A stretch of DNA of 6,628 nt. Source: Piscirickettsiaceae bacterium. GTDB lineage: Bacteria > Pseudomonadota > Gammaproteobacteria > Nitrosococcales > Methylophagaceae. Every line of letters starts with the position of its first letter. Positions within the stretch are counted from its first letter, which is position 1. The translations under genes and the position numbers were made by a program. Below the pieces are notes generated by a model. It was not told where the DNA came from, did not search any database, and saw only the letters and a list, made by a program, of their open reading frames with translations. Positions 1-6,034 of the stretch are shown one piece after another. The stretch is taken from contig JABGUA010000095.1 of NCBI GenBank assembly GCA_018646825.1, positions 1 through 6,628 on the forward strand. Direction: 5' to 3'.

Positions 1-1011
1 TATGCCATTGTAGCCATGATTGCCGGTGTAGGTGTATTAGCATTCCGTGATCCTCACGGCATCCGTCCAGTAGTCATAGGTAAGAATGAGACAGAGAATG
101 GGGAAAGTAGTTACATCATCGCATCCGAAAGTGTTGCAATCGACGCACTAGACTATGAATTACTGAGAGATATTAATCCTGGCGAATGTGTATTTATTGA
201 TAAAAGCGGCAATTTTCATTCACAGCAGTGTGCTGAGCCTAAAACCATGTCACCTTGCATCTTCGAATATGTCTATTTTGCTCGGCCAGACTCTATTATA
301 GATGGCATTTCAGTGCATCGCAGCCGCAGCCGCATGGGAACAAAACTCGCGGAAAAAATATTACGAGAAAACCCAAATCACGATATCGATGTCATTATCC
401 CTATACCTGATACAAGCCGAAGCGCGGCACTACAACTCTCGTATGATTTAGGGGTTAAGTACCAGGAAGGGTTTATTAAAAACCGTTATATTGGCCGCAC
501 ATTCATCATGCCGGGTCAAACAGAACGAAAAAAATCAGTACGCCAGAAGTTGAATGCCATCGACATTGAGTTTAAAGATAAGACAGTTCTACTTGTTGAT
601 GATTCAATTGTCCGTGGTACGACCTCACAACAAATCGTCCAAATGGCGCGTGATGCTGGCGCACGTAAGGTGTATTTTGCTTCCGCAGCACCACCAGTGC
701 GTTATCCAAATGTCTATGGTATTGATATGCCATCGCCAGAAGAGTTTGTCGCCCACAATCGCAATGTTAAACAAATTGCATCAGAACTAGGGGTGGACTG
801 GTTAATATATCAAGAGTTAGAAGATTTAATCGATGCCGTAAATGATCAGAAAAAGATAGAGTCTTTCGATACGTCATGCTTTGATGGGCAATACATTACG
901 GGTGATATCGATGCTTCTTATCTCTACTATATTGATGCATTACGTAATGATAATTCAAAACAATTATCTGAAAATAATAATGCTGTGATTGAACTACATA
1001 ACAATGCTTAA
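1..1011 (+). CDS. purF: Amidophosphoribosyltransferase (PurF), 5' end cut off by the window
   Basis: PurF makes 5-phosphoribosylamine from PRPP and glutamine, the committed step of de novo purine synthesis in the cytosol. The reading frame is open from base 1 (YAIVAMIAG...), so the ATG at 16 is internal and not the start. About 336 residues remain of a protein usually near 505; the N-terminal glutaminase domain with its catalytic Cys is mostly outside. What is seen: the end of the glutaminase domain (AFRDPHGIRPVV), then the phosphoribosyltransferase domain with PIPDTSRSAALQ, the PurF-typical GFIKNRYIGRTFI, and the PRPP-binding loop VLLVDDSIVRGTTS at about 586-627. The C-terminus (LRNDNSK...ELHNNA) matches the full-length E. 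coli end, so the gene is intact at its 3' end. No clear intrinsic terminator follows. purF next to yceD is not the usual arrangement; in E. coli purF lies with cvpA and ubiX. Identification is secure. Confidence 0.97.
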   Translation, partial: YAIVAMIAGVGVLAFRDPHGIRPVVIGKNETENGESSYIIASESVAIDALDYELLRDINPGECVFIDKSGNFHSQQCAEPKTMSPCIFEYVYFARPDSIIDGISVHRSRSRMGTKLAEKILRENPNHDIDVIIPIPDTSRSAALQLSYDLGVKYQEGFIKNRYIGRTFIMPGQTERKKSVRQKLNAIDIEFKDKTVLLVDDSIVRGTTSQQIVQMARDAGARKVYFASAAPPVRYPNVYGIDMPSPEEFVAHNRNVKQIASELGVDWLIYQELEDLIDAVNDQKKIESFDTSCFDGQYITGDIDASYLYYIDALRNDNSKQLSENNNAVIELHNNA

Positions 1012-1103
1012 ATGCCTTTAAAGTTACTTCTGGCGTGATTATTGGGAATGACAAGCAATTAGACCAGATAAATCACTTAGTTGGCTTTGCGGTTTAAGGC
1101 ATT
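1011..1103. repeat. Nested imperfect inverted repeats in the purF-yceD gap
   Basis: The arms AATGCCTTTAAA (1011-1022) and TTTAAGGCATT (1093-1103) are inverted copies with one base bulged. Inside them GTGATT (1035-1040) and AATCAC (1071-1076) form a second perfect inverted pair, and ATTG/CAAT (1041-1044/1056-1059) a third. The right outer arm lies in the spacer of the yceD promoter. It could be an mRNA fold at the purF 3' end, a degraded miniature element, or chance. No target-site duplication or transposase was recognised. Confidence 0.3.
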
Positions 1104-1115
1104 TTCTTATATAAT
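1087..1115 (+). promoter_or_regulatory. Probable sigma-70 promoter for yceD-rpmF and downstream genes
   Basis: A perfect -10 box TATAAT (1110-1115) lies 17 bases after TTGCGG (1087-1092), which keeps the TTG of the -35 consensus. The expected transcription start is about 1121-1123, only three to five bases before the yceD ATG at 1126. This would be the main promoter separating the L32/fatty acid cluster from purF. The -10 box and spacing are seen directly; activity and start point are inferred. Confidence 0.65.
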
Positions 1116-1125
1116 TCCGTCGATT

Positions 1126-1650
1126 ATGCATCTGAAACTACCAAAAGAGATTGATCCATTACGTTTAGCCCAAAATGGGTTGAAATTGAATGGTGAACTT
1201 TCAATAAAAGATATGCCGAGATTAAGCGAAAGCCTAGTTAACGACGAAGGAAGTATTCTCGTTGATTTAGCATTTGATATGGATGAAGTTAACACGCCTT
1301 ACATGCAAGGTAAGATAGTTGCTGAAGTATCAATGATCTGTGAAAGATGTATGTCACCGATGAAAGTGCCATTATCAATAACTTGTTTACTGGCAATGAT
1401 CTTGAGTGAACGAAAAATAGCATCATTAGCTGAGGAGTATGATCCATGGTTATTAGAAAACAATGATCCTGTGTCATTAAATGCAGTAATAGAAGATGAA
1501 TTAATATTGGCCTTGCCGCTAGTTCCACGCCATACAGAAGCTTGTTTACCGAGCGAAGTTTGGTTTGCAGGTGAGGATGAGAGTGCTGTTAAAGGGGATG
1601 ATAAACCTGAGTCACCTTTTGCAGTGTTATCAAGTTTAAAAGACAAGTAA
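1126..1650 (+). CDS. yceD: YceD / DUF177 family protein, linked to L32 and ribosome synthesis
   Basis: This 174-residue protein belongs to the DUF177 family, found next to rpmF in many bacteria. E. coli YceD is 173 residues. Its exact function is unsettled; a role in 23S rRNA or ribosome maturation has been reported for family members. Visible features: N-terminal MHLKLPKEIDPLRLAQ, which aligns with the E. coli MQKVKLPLTLDPVRTAQ; a C-x-x-C pair (CERC, C72 and C75); the family block EDELILALPLVP (residues 123-134) followed by a third Cys (C140); and the ending SPFAVLSSLKDK. A longer reading from TTG at 1081 is possible but would put the promoter inside the gene and add 15 residues without family support, so ATG 1126 is chosen. 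There is no Shine-Dalgarno sequence before this ATG, which fits a near-leaderless mRNA. Confidence 0.92.
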   Translation: MHLKLPKEIDPLRLAQNGLKLNGELSIKDMPRLSESLVNDEGSILVDLAFDMDEVNTPYMQGKIVAEVSMICERCMSPMKVPLSITCLLAMILSERKIASLAEEYDPWLLENNDPVSLNAVIEDELILALPLVPRHTEACLPSEVWFAGEDESAVKGDDKPESPFAVLSSLKDK

Positions 1651-1653
1651 GAA

Positions 1654-1669
1654 ACCAGCATCTGCTGGT
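1654..1669 (+). other. Small stem-loop between yceD and rpmF
   Basis: ACCAGCA and TGCTGGT are perfect inverted arms separated by TC, so the RNA would form six pairs with an ATCT loop. It starts three bases after the yceD stop. The following bases (ATAAAACAATT) are A-rich rather than T-rich, so it is not a standard intrinsic terminator. It may mark a processing site or protect the rpmF mRNA 5' end after cleavage; that role is inferred. Confidence 0.5.
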
Positions 1670-1704
1670 ATAAAACAATTATATTTTAGTGTTAGGAGTT
1701 CAAC

Positions 1705-1890
1705 ATGGCTGTTCAAAAAAGTAAAAAAAGTACATCACGTCGCGGCATGCGTCGTTCACATGATGCATTAACAAGTGAAACATTATCTGTTGATACAACA
1801 TCAGGTGAATTGCACCTTCGCCACAATGTCTCTGCTGACGGGTACTACCGTGGCCGTAAAGTTGTCGCTGATAAGAGTGATGAAGGCTAA
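1705..1890 (+). CDS. rpmF: 50S ribosomal protein L32 (bL32)
   Basis: L32 is a small, basic protein of the large ribosomal subunit, near the peptidyl transferase region and contacting 23S rRNA. The 61-residue product begins MAVQKSKKS and continues STSRRGMRRSHDAL, the signature of gammaproteobacterial L32, then has HLRHNVSADGYYRGRKVV. The four zinc-binding cysteines of the zinc-containing L32 form are absent, as in E. coli, so this is the zinc-free type. The start is supported by AGGAG at 1694-1698, six bases before ATG. It lies 54 bases after yceD, with a small hairpin between them, and is followed after six bases by plsX in the same frame. The yceD-rpmF-plsX order is one of the most conserved in bacteria. 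The C-terminal tail (ADKSDEG) is slightly longer and more acidic than in E. coli, which is ordinary variation. Confidence 0.98.
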   Translation: MAVQKSKKSTSRRGMRRSHDALTSETLSVDTTSGELHLRHNVSADGYYRGRKVVADKSDEG

Positions 1891-1899
1891 ACTGGATTG
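1882..1899 (+). promoter_or_regulatory. Ribosome binding site and forced TTG start of plsX
   Basis: The rpmF stop codon (1888-1890) is in the same frame as plsX, so the plsX start cannot lie upstream of it. Between that stop and the conserved DAMGGD motif the only standard start codon is TTG at 1897. The best Shine-Dalgarno match, GAAGG at 1882-1886, lies in the last rpmF codons, ten bases before TTG. This arrangement suggests weak initiation coupled to L32 translation. Confidence 0.7.
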
Positions 1900-2916
1900 A
1901 GCCATACAATTTCAATTGATGCAATGGGCGGGGATCATGGCCCTGATGTCATTATCCCTGCAGCGGTCAGTGCCTTAGAGCGTCACCCGAAAGTTAAACT
2001 TATTTTAGTAGGTGATAAAGAACTACTTCAAGCTAAGTTAAAACAGCATCAACTTGAAAATGAAACAAGGATACAGATTCAGCATGCTTCCCAACAGGTC
2101 GCAATGGATGAGTCTCCAGCGCTAGCATTGAGAGGAAAAAAAGACTCTTCAATGCGAGTTGCAATTAACCTTGTTAAAGATGGAACAGCATCTGCTTGTG
2201 TCAGTGCAGGGAATACCGGAGCCTTAATGGCGACGGCCAAATTCGTGCTTAAAACACTGCCTGGTATCGAGCGTCCGGCTATCGTGTCAGCATTACCGAC
2301 AATGAAAGGACATACCTATGTCTTAGATTTAGGGGCCAATGTCGATTCAAGCGCAGAACAGTTGGTGCAATTCGCTATTATGGGTTCTGTATTAGCAGAG
2401 TCTATAGATGGACGAAAAAAGCCAACAATTGCTTTACTTAATATCGGCTCTGAAGAAATGAAGGGCAACGAACGAGTAAAAGAAGCCGCGGCGTTACTAA
2501 ATAATATTGATCTTAATTATGTTGGCTTTGTCGAAGGTGATGGTTTATATCGCGGCGATGTCGATGTCGTTGTCTGCGATGGCTTTGTTGGCAATGTGGC
2601 ATTAAAATCTAGCGAAGGCGTTGTACATATGATGCGTCATTATTTACGCCAATCATTCACACGCAATATTTTTACCAAATTGATTGGGCTAATTGCCTCA
2701 CCGGTGTTAAAGCACTTCAGCAATCAACTCGATCCCCGTGCTTATAATGGGGCAAATTTTATTGGGTTAAATGGTATTGTCATTAAGAGTCACGGCGGTG
2801 CCGATGAGGTAGGGTTTTCTAATGCGATTCATATTGCGATTTTAGAAGCTGAACTCGATGTGCCTAAAAACATTAGCCAACATTTAGACGTCATTATACA
2901 AGGCCAAGCTGCGTGA
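1897..2916 (+). CDS. plsX: Phosphate acyltransferase PlsX
   Basis: PlsX converts acyl-ACP and phosphate to acyl-phosphate, which PlsY uses to acylate glycerol-3-phosphate in phospholipid synthesis; it acts at the inner face of the cytoplasmic membrane. The product has 339 residues (E. coli about 356). Motifs in order: DAMGGDHGP (8-16), SAGNTGALM (103-111), LDLGANVD (143-150), NIGSEE (182-187), CDGFVGNV (227-234) and KSHG (297-300), all typical of the family and intact. The segment 250-275 (FTRNIFTKLIGLIASPV) is the amphipathic region that in homologues contributes to membrane contact. The start is TTG, since the frame is closed just upstream and the next ATG would remove the DAMGGD motif. It follows rpmF by six bases and its stop overlaps the fabH start by four bases. 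Confidence 0.96.
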   Translation: MSHTISIDAMGGDHGPDVIIPAAVSALERHPKVKLILVGDKELLQAKLKQHQLENETRIQIQHASQQVAMDESPALALRGKKDSSMRVAINLVKDGTASACVSAGNTGALMATAKFVLKTLPGIERPAIVSALPTMKGHTYVLDLGANVDSSAEQLVQFAIMGSVLAESIDGRKKPTIALLNIGSEEMKGNERVKEAAALLNNIDLNYVGFVEGDGLYRGDVDVVVCDGFVGNVALKSSEGVVHMMRHYLRQSFTRNIFTKLIGLIASPVLKHFSNQLDPRAYNGANFIGLNGIVIKSHGGADEVGFSNAIHIAILEAELDVPKNISQHLDVIIQGQAA

Positions 2917-3875
2917 TCTATTCTCGAATTGTTGGCACAGGAAGTTACTTACCTGAAAAAGTATTAAGTAACCATGATTTAGAAAAGATCGTTGATACAA
3001 GTGACCAATGGATTCAAGATAGGACAGGTATTAAAAAACGCCATATTGTCGCGGATGATGAAACCACTACCGATCTTGCTTTCAATGCAGCGGAAAAGGC
3101 CATTGAAGCGGCGGGAATCAATAATTCAGATATTGATTTAATTATTGTTGCTACAACGACACCAACGCGAATTTTCCCAAGTACTGCCTCACTCGTGCAA
3201 GAGCGTCTAGGAATTAGGGGCTGTCCAGCATTTGATATTCAAGCAGTCTGTACAGGGTTTGTTTATGCCATAACAGTTGCAGATAAATTTATTAAATCAG
3301 GCAGTGCGAAGAATGCTTTAATTATTGGTGCTGAATCGTTATCGCGAATCGTTGATTGGACCGATAGGAATACCTGTGTTTTATTCGGCGATGGTGCTGG
3401 GGGTGTAGTTTTACAGGCTTCAGACGAAACAGGCATATTGTCAACGCATATCCATTCTGATGGCCACTATAATGCACTGCTTTCTGTTCCGACGGGGCCA
3501 GGAACCGCTCAAAACGATGATGCTGAACCGTTCATTGAGATGCAGGGTAATGATGTCTTTAAAGTCGCAGTTAAAACGCTAAGTAGTATTGCGGATGAGA
3601 CACTCGCTGCAAATAATTTAGATAAAAGTGATATCGACTGGTTAATTCCACATCAAGCTAATATTCGTATTATTGCTGCGACGGCTAAAAAATTGAGTTT
3701 ATCTATGGAGCATGTTGTGGTCACAGTAGATGAGCATGGCAATACCTCGGCAGCATCTATTCCGTTGGCATTAGATACAGCTGTTAGAGATGGCCGTATT
3801 AAACGCGGCGAAACATTACTATTAGAAGCTTTCGGTGGCGGGTTCACCTGGGGCTCGGCATTATTAAATTTTTAA
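2913..3875 (+). CDS. fabH: 3-oxoacyl-ACP synthase III (FabH, KAS III)
   Basis: FabH starts type II fatty acid synthesis by condensing acetyl-CoA with malonyl-ACP to give acetoacetyl-ACP. The 320-residue protein aligns end to end with E. coli FabH (317). The catalytic triad is visible: Cys113 in QAVCTGF, His247 in IPHQANIR and Asn277 in HGNTSAAS. Other family blocks are GTGSYLPE near the N-terminus, DTSDQWI and RTGIKKRHI, GDGAGGVVL (159-167) and the C-terminal EAFGGGFTWGSALL. The start is GTG inside the GTGA overlap with the plsX stop; the first codons MIYSRIVGTGSYLP match the family, and AAGG at 2900-2903 gives a Shine-Dalgarno nine bases upstream. The overlap implies translational coupling to plsX. 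The C-terminal end is complete, and fabD begins 17 bases later. Confidence 0.97.
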   Translation: MIYSRIVGTGSYLPEKVLSNHDLEKIVDTSDQWIQDRTGIKKRHIVADDETTTDLAFNAAEKAIEAAGINNSDIDLIIVATTTPTRIFPSTASLVQERLGIRGCPAFDIQAVCTGFVYAITVADKFIKSGSAKNALIIGAESLSRIVDWTDRNTCVLFGDGAGGVVLQASDETGILSTHIHSDGHYNALLSVPTGPGTAQNDDAEPFIEMQGNDVFKVAVKTLSSIADETLAANNLDKSDIDWLIPHQANIRIIAATAKKLSLSMEHVVVTVDEHGNTSAASIPLALDTAVRDGRIKRGETLLLEAFGGGFTWGSALLNF

Positions 3876-3881
3876 TTTCAT

Positions 3882-3888
3882 GAGGTGA
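3882..3888 (+). promoter_or_regulatory. Strong Shine-Dalgarno sequence for fabD
   Basis: GAGGTGA matches seven consecutive bases of the anti-Shine-Dalgarno complement and ends four bases before the fabD ATG at 3893. It is the best ribosome binding site in the window and contrasts with the weak signals of plsX and fabH just upstream. It supports the chosen fabD start and suggests independent, efficient initiation. Confidence 0.8.
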
Positions 3889-3892
3889 AGCC

Positions 3893-4834
3893 ATGACTCT
3901 GGCTTTTGTATTTCCTGGTCAAGGATCGCAATCAATAGGCATGCTAGATCAACTAGCCACAGAATATCCACTCGTCCAAGAGACGTTCTCCGAAGCATCA
4001 GAAGTGCTAGGTTACGATATGTGGAAACTAGTGTCTTCAGGTCCCGAAGCAGCATTAAATCAAACAGAACGGACACAGCCTGCGATGTTAGCAGCTGGCA
4101 TGGCTGTATGGCGTGTTTGGCAATCCTTAACAAATATTCAACCTGATTATTTAGCGGGACACAGTCTAGGCGAATATACGGCTTTAGTCGCTTCTGGTGC
4201 AATCAGCTTTTCAAGCGCAATAAAATTAGTCGAATTACGAGGTCAATATATGCAGCAAGCAGTCCCTGAAGGTCAGGGCGCTATGGCCGCTATTTTGGGC
4301 TTAGATGGCGAGGCAGTAAAAATGGTTTGCCAGCAAGCGGCGGGGAATGAAGTTGTTGAGGCAGTTAACTTTAATTCGCCAGGCCAAGTCGTCATAGCCG
4401 GTAATGTTGATGCTGTAATAAAAGCCACCGAGTTGGCAAAAGAACAAGGTGCTAAACGCGCATTATTATTGCCTGTTAGTGTACCGTCACACTGTGCATT
4501 AATGACACCAGCGGCAGAAAAGCTAAGTGAAACTTTAGCGGACATACCTATACATCAGACTAGAATCGCTGTTATTCATAATGTTAGCGTGACACCCGCT
4601 CAAGATGACGCAGCGATTAGAGTCAGTTTGGCACAACAATTACATAACCCAGTACGTTGGGTAGAGACAGTGCAATGGTTTTCTAATCAAGGCGTTGATA
4701 AGCTCGTTGAGTGTGGGCCAGGCAAAGTATTAGCGGGCCTGACTAAGCGAATTGACAAAACAATTATGGGACTCCCAGTATTTGACCAGAGTTCATTAGA
4801 AAAAGCAGTGCAAGCACTAGGAGAACAAGCATGA
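3893..4834 (+). CDS. fabD: Malonyl-CoA:ACP transacylase (FabD)
   Basis: FabD moves the malonyl group from CoA to acyl carrier protein, giving the extender unit for every round of chain growth. The 313-residue product (E. coli 309) begins MTLAFVFPGQGSQ, the family N-terminal motif with the oxyanion-hole Gln10. The nucleophile Ser91 is in GHSLGEYTAL, with Arg116 (VELRGQYM) for the malonyl carboxylate, His200 (PSHCALM) as catalytic base and Gln249 in AQQLHNPV, each one position from the E. coli numbering. NSPGQVVIAG (161-170) and ECGPGKVLAGL near the end are further family blocks. The gene sits between fabH and fabG, as in E. coli. Its stop TGA overlaps the fabG ATG (ATGA), suggesting the two are coupled. 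All catalytic residues are intact, so an active enzyme is expected. Confidence 0.98.
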   Translation: MTLAFVFPGQGSQSIGMLDQLATEYPLVQETFSEASEVLGYDMWKLVSSGPEAALNQTERTQPAMLAAGMAVWRVWQSLTNIQPDYLAGHSLGEYTALVASGAISFSSAIKLVELRGQYMQQAVPEGQGAMAAILGLDGEAVKMVCQQAAGNEVVEAVNFNSPGQVVIAGNVDAVIKATELAKEQGAKRALLLPVSVPSHCALMTPAAEKLSETLADIPIHQTRIAVIHNVSVTPAQDDAAIRVSLAQQLHNPVRWVETVQWFSNQGVDKLVECGPGKVLAGLTKRIDKTIMGLPVFDQSSLEKAVQALGEQA

Positions 4835-5574
4835 GTTTAGAAGGTAAAGTTGCATTAGTGACAGGAGCAACACGTGGGATTGGTCGTGCTATTGCACTGC
4901 GCCTAGGTAAACAAGGTGCAACTGTTGTTGGAACAGCAACGTCAGAAGGTGGCGCTCAAACCATTACTGATTTTTTGAAAGCGGAAGGTATTGAGGGTAC
5001 CGGCATGGTATTAAATGTGACCGATGCTGATTCAATCGAGGCCGTGGTATCAGCGACGGAATCAACTTTTGGTGCCCCAGCTATTTTAGTAAATAATGCG
5101 GGTATTACCCGTGATAATTTGCTAATGAGAATGAAAGATGATGAGTGGGACGACATTATCAATACTAATCTAACACCAATATTTAAGCTCTCTAAGCGCT
5201 GTATACGAGCAATGACGAAATCAAGAGCAGGACGCATTATTACCATTACATCGGTTGTTGGTGTGATGGGCAATGCTGGCCAAACTAACTATGCAGCAGC
5301 AAAAGCCGGTGTTATCGGTTTTAGTAAATCGTTAGCAAGAGAAGTAGGCCCGCGCGGCATCACGGTCAATACAGTTGCTCCCGGGTTTATTGATACCGAT
5401 ATGACCAGTGGCTTAGCTGAAGAACATAAAACAGCTTTATTACAGCAAGTGCCAATTAAAAGGTTGGGTTTACCCGAAGAAATTGCTGGCGCTGTCAGCT
5501 ACTTAGCCAGTGATGATGCAGCCTATGTCACCGGCGAAACAATCCATGTCAATGGCGGCATGTATATGAATTAA
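4831..5574 (+). CDS. fabG: 3-oxoacyl-ACP reductase (FabG), NADPH-dependent
   Basis: FabG reduces 3-ketoacyl-ACP to 3-hydroxyacyl-ACP in the elongation cycle. It is a short-chain dehydrogenase of 247 residues (E. coli 244). Visible: the nucleotide-binding loop TGATRGIG (11-18), NNAG (88-91), and the catalytic residues Asn113 (NTNL), Ser141 (ITITSVVG), Tyr154 and Lys158 in YAAAK, followed by PGFIDTDMT (184-192) and the C-terminal VTGETIHVNGGMYMN. The short-chain dehydrogenase family is large, but the position between fabD and acpP and the FabG-typical ending make this the housekeeping FabG. ATG overlaps the fabD stop by four bases, with AGGAG at 4819-4823 seven bases upstream. It is followed by 137 non-coding bases, so it appears to end the first transcription block. 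Confidence 0.97.
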   Translation: MSLEGKVALVTGATRGIGRAIALRLGKQGATVVGTATSEGGAQTITDFLKAEGIEGTGMVLNVTDADSIEAVVSATESTFGAPAILVNNAGITRDNLLMRMKDDEWDDIINTNLTPIFKLSKRCIRAMTKSRAGRIITITSVVGVMGNAGQTNYAAAKAGVIGFSKSLAREVGPRGITVNTVAPGFIDTDMTSGLAEEHKTALLQQVPIKRLGLPEEIAGAVSYLASDDAAYVTGETIHVNGGMYMN

Positions 5575-5612
5575 TTGGTTAATTTTCAAAAACATTAACT
5601 AATTACAATTTT
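5572..5612 (+). terminator. AT-rich stem-loop overlapping the fabG stop, possible weak terminator
   Basis: TAATTGGTTAAT (5572-5583) pairs with ATTAACTAATTA (5594-5605) over 12 positions with one G-U pair, around a ten-base loop; the left arm includes the fabG stop codon. Bases CAATTTT follow. The stem is long but very low in GC, so if it terminates it would do so only partly. It could also be a 3'-end stabiliser or a processing site between fabG and acpP. Confidence 0.4.
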
Positions 5613-5633
5613 AAATAGGCCTACAAAAACAAA

Positions 5634-5676
5634 TTGGCTTGTTTATACAGTGCTTGCAATATAAAATGCGTGCACG
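5634..5676 (+). promoter_or_regulatory. Probable acpP promoter region
   Basis: The fabG-acpP gap contains a -10-like TATAAA at 5660-5665. The upstream -35 is poor: TTGTTT (5639-5644) is 15 bases away and TTGGCT (5634-5639) is 20. Around the expected start lies the perfect palindrome CGTGCACG (5669-5676), and AAACAA/TTGTTT (5627-5632/5639-5644) form an inverted pair over the -35 zone; either could be a regulator site, but no known FadR or FabR consensus is recognised. An independent acpP promoter is expected from the high demand for ACP; the exact boxes are uncertain. Confidence 0.4.
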
Positions 5677-5711
5677 TTTTAAGTATTTAACCACCAAAGG
5701 AAACATACGTT

Positions 5712-5948
5712 ATGAGTGAGATCGAAGCCCGAGTAAAAGACATTGTTGTTGAACAATTGGGTGTCAACGCAGATGAAGTAACTATCGATGCTTCATTTAT
5801 CGATGATCTGGGTGCTGATTCATTAGATACAGTTGAATTGGTTATGGCACTTGAAGAAGAATTCGAATGTGAAATTCCAGACGAAGAAGCTGAGAAAATC
5901 ACAACAGTCAAAGAAGCAGTAACTTACATTAATTCTGTTCAGTCTTAA
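5712..5948 (+). CDS. acpP: Acyl carrier protein (AcpP)
   Basis: AcpP carries growing acyl chains on a 4'-phosphopantetheine arm and is the shared substrate carrier for FabD, FabH, FabG, FabF and PlsX, all encoded here. The 78-residue, strongly acidic product has Ser37 in the GADSLDTVEL motif as the phosphopantetheine site, and helix III sequence IPDEEAEKITTVKEAV. Length and sequence match E. coli AcpP nearly end to end. A Cys at position 53 (FECEIPDEE) replaces the Thr of E. coli; cysteine near this site also occurs in other bacterial ACPs. The start ATG has AAAGGAAA at 5696-5703 upstream, with AGGA ten bases from the ATG. Its own gap, probable promoter and downstream hairpin suggest it is made partly as a separate short mRNA. 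Confidence 0.99.
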   Translation: MSEIEARVKDIVVEQLGVNADEVTIDASFIDDLGADSLDTVELVMALEEEFECEIPDEEAEKITTVKEAVTYINSVQS

Positions 5949-5968
5949 TTTAAATTATCGCAAAACTT

Positions 5969-6011
5969 ATAGCCGCCTAGTATGGTCACATACTAGGCGG
6001 CTATCTTGTTT
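5969..6011 (+). terminator. Intrinsic terminator between acpP and fabF
   Basis: ATAGCCGCCTAGTATG (5969-5984) and CATACTAGGCGGCTAT (5989-6004) are perfect 16-bp inverted arms around a GTCA loop, followed by CTTGTTT. The A-rich CAAAAC before the left arm gives a matching tract on the other strand, so it could work in both directions. It lies 20 bases after the acpP stop and ends about 24 bases before the fabF ATG, so complete termination would require fabF to have its own promoter. The T tract is interrupted, so some readthrough is likely. Confidence 0.8.
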
Positions 6012-6034
6012 ATACTCGTAATAAGGAACTCCTG

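Noticed and set aside
16..18. ATG at 16 as the purF start
   Set aside because: The frame is open back to base 1 and the codons before it (YAIVA) match internal PurF sequence, so the gene is cut by the window edge.
1081..1125. Longer yceD reading from TTG at 1081 (189 residues)
   Set aside because: The extra 15 residues overlap the TATAAT promoter, have no family support, and the ATG at 1126 gives a length of 174 that matches YceD.
1107..1661. Several open frames on the - strand opposite yceD
   Set aside because: They lie in other frames of a well supported gene, have no recognisable family content or ribosome sites, and are shadows.
5635..5658. Sigma-54-like TGGC...TTGC pair upstream of acpP
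   Set aside because: The GG and GC pairs are 20 bases apart instead of the required 12, so it is not a sigma-54 promoter.
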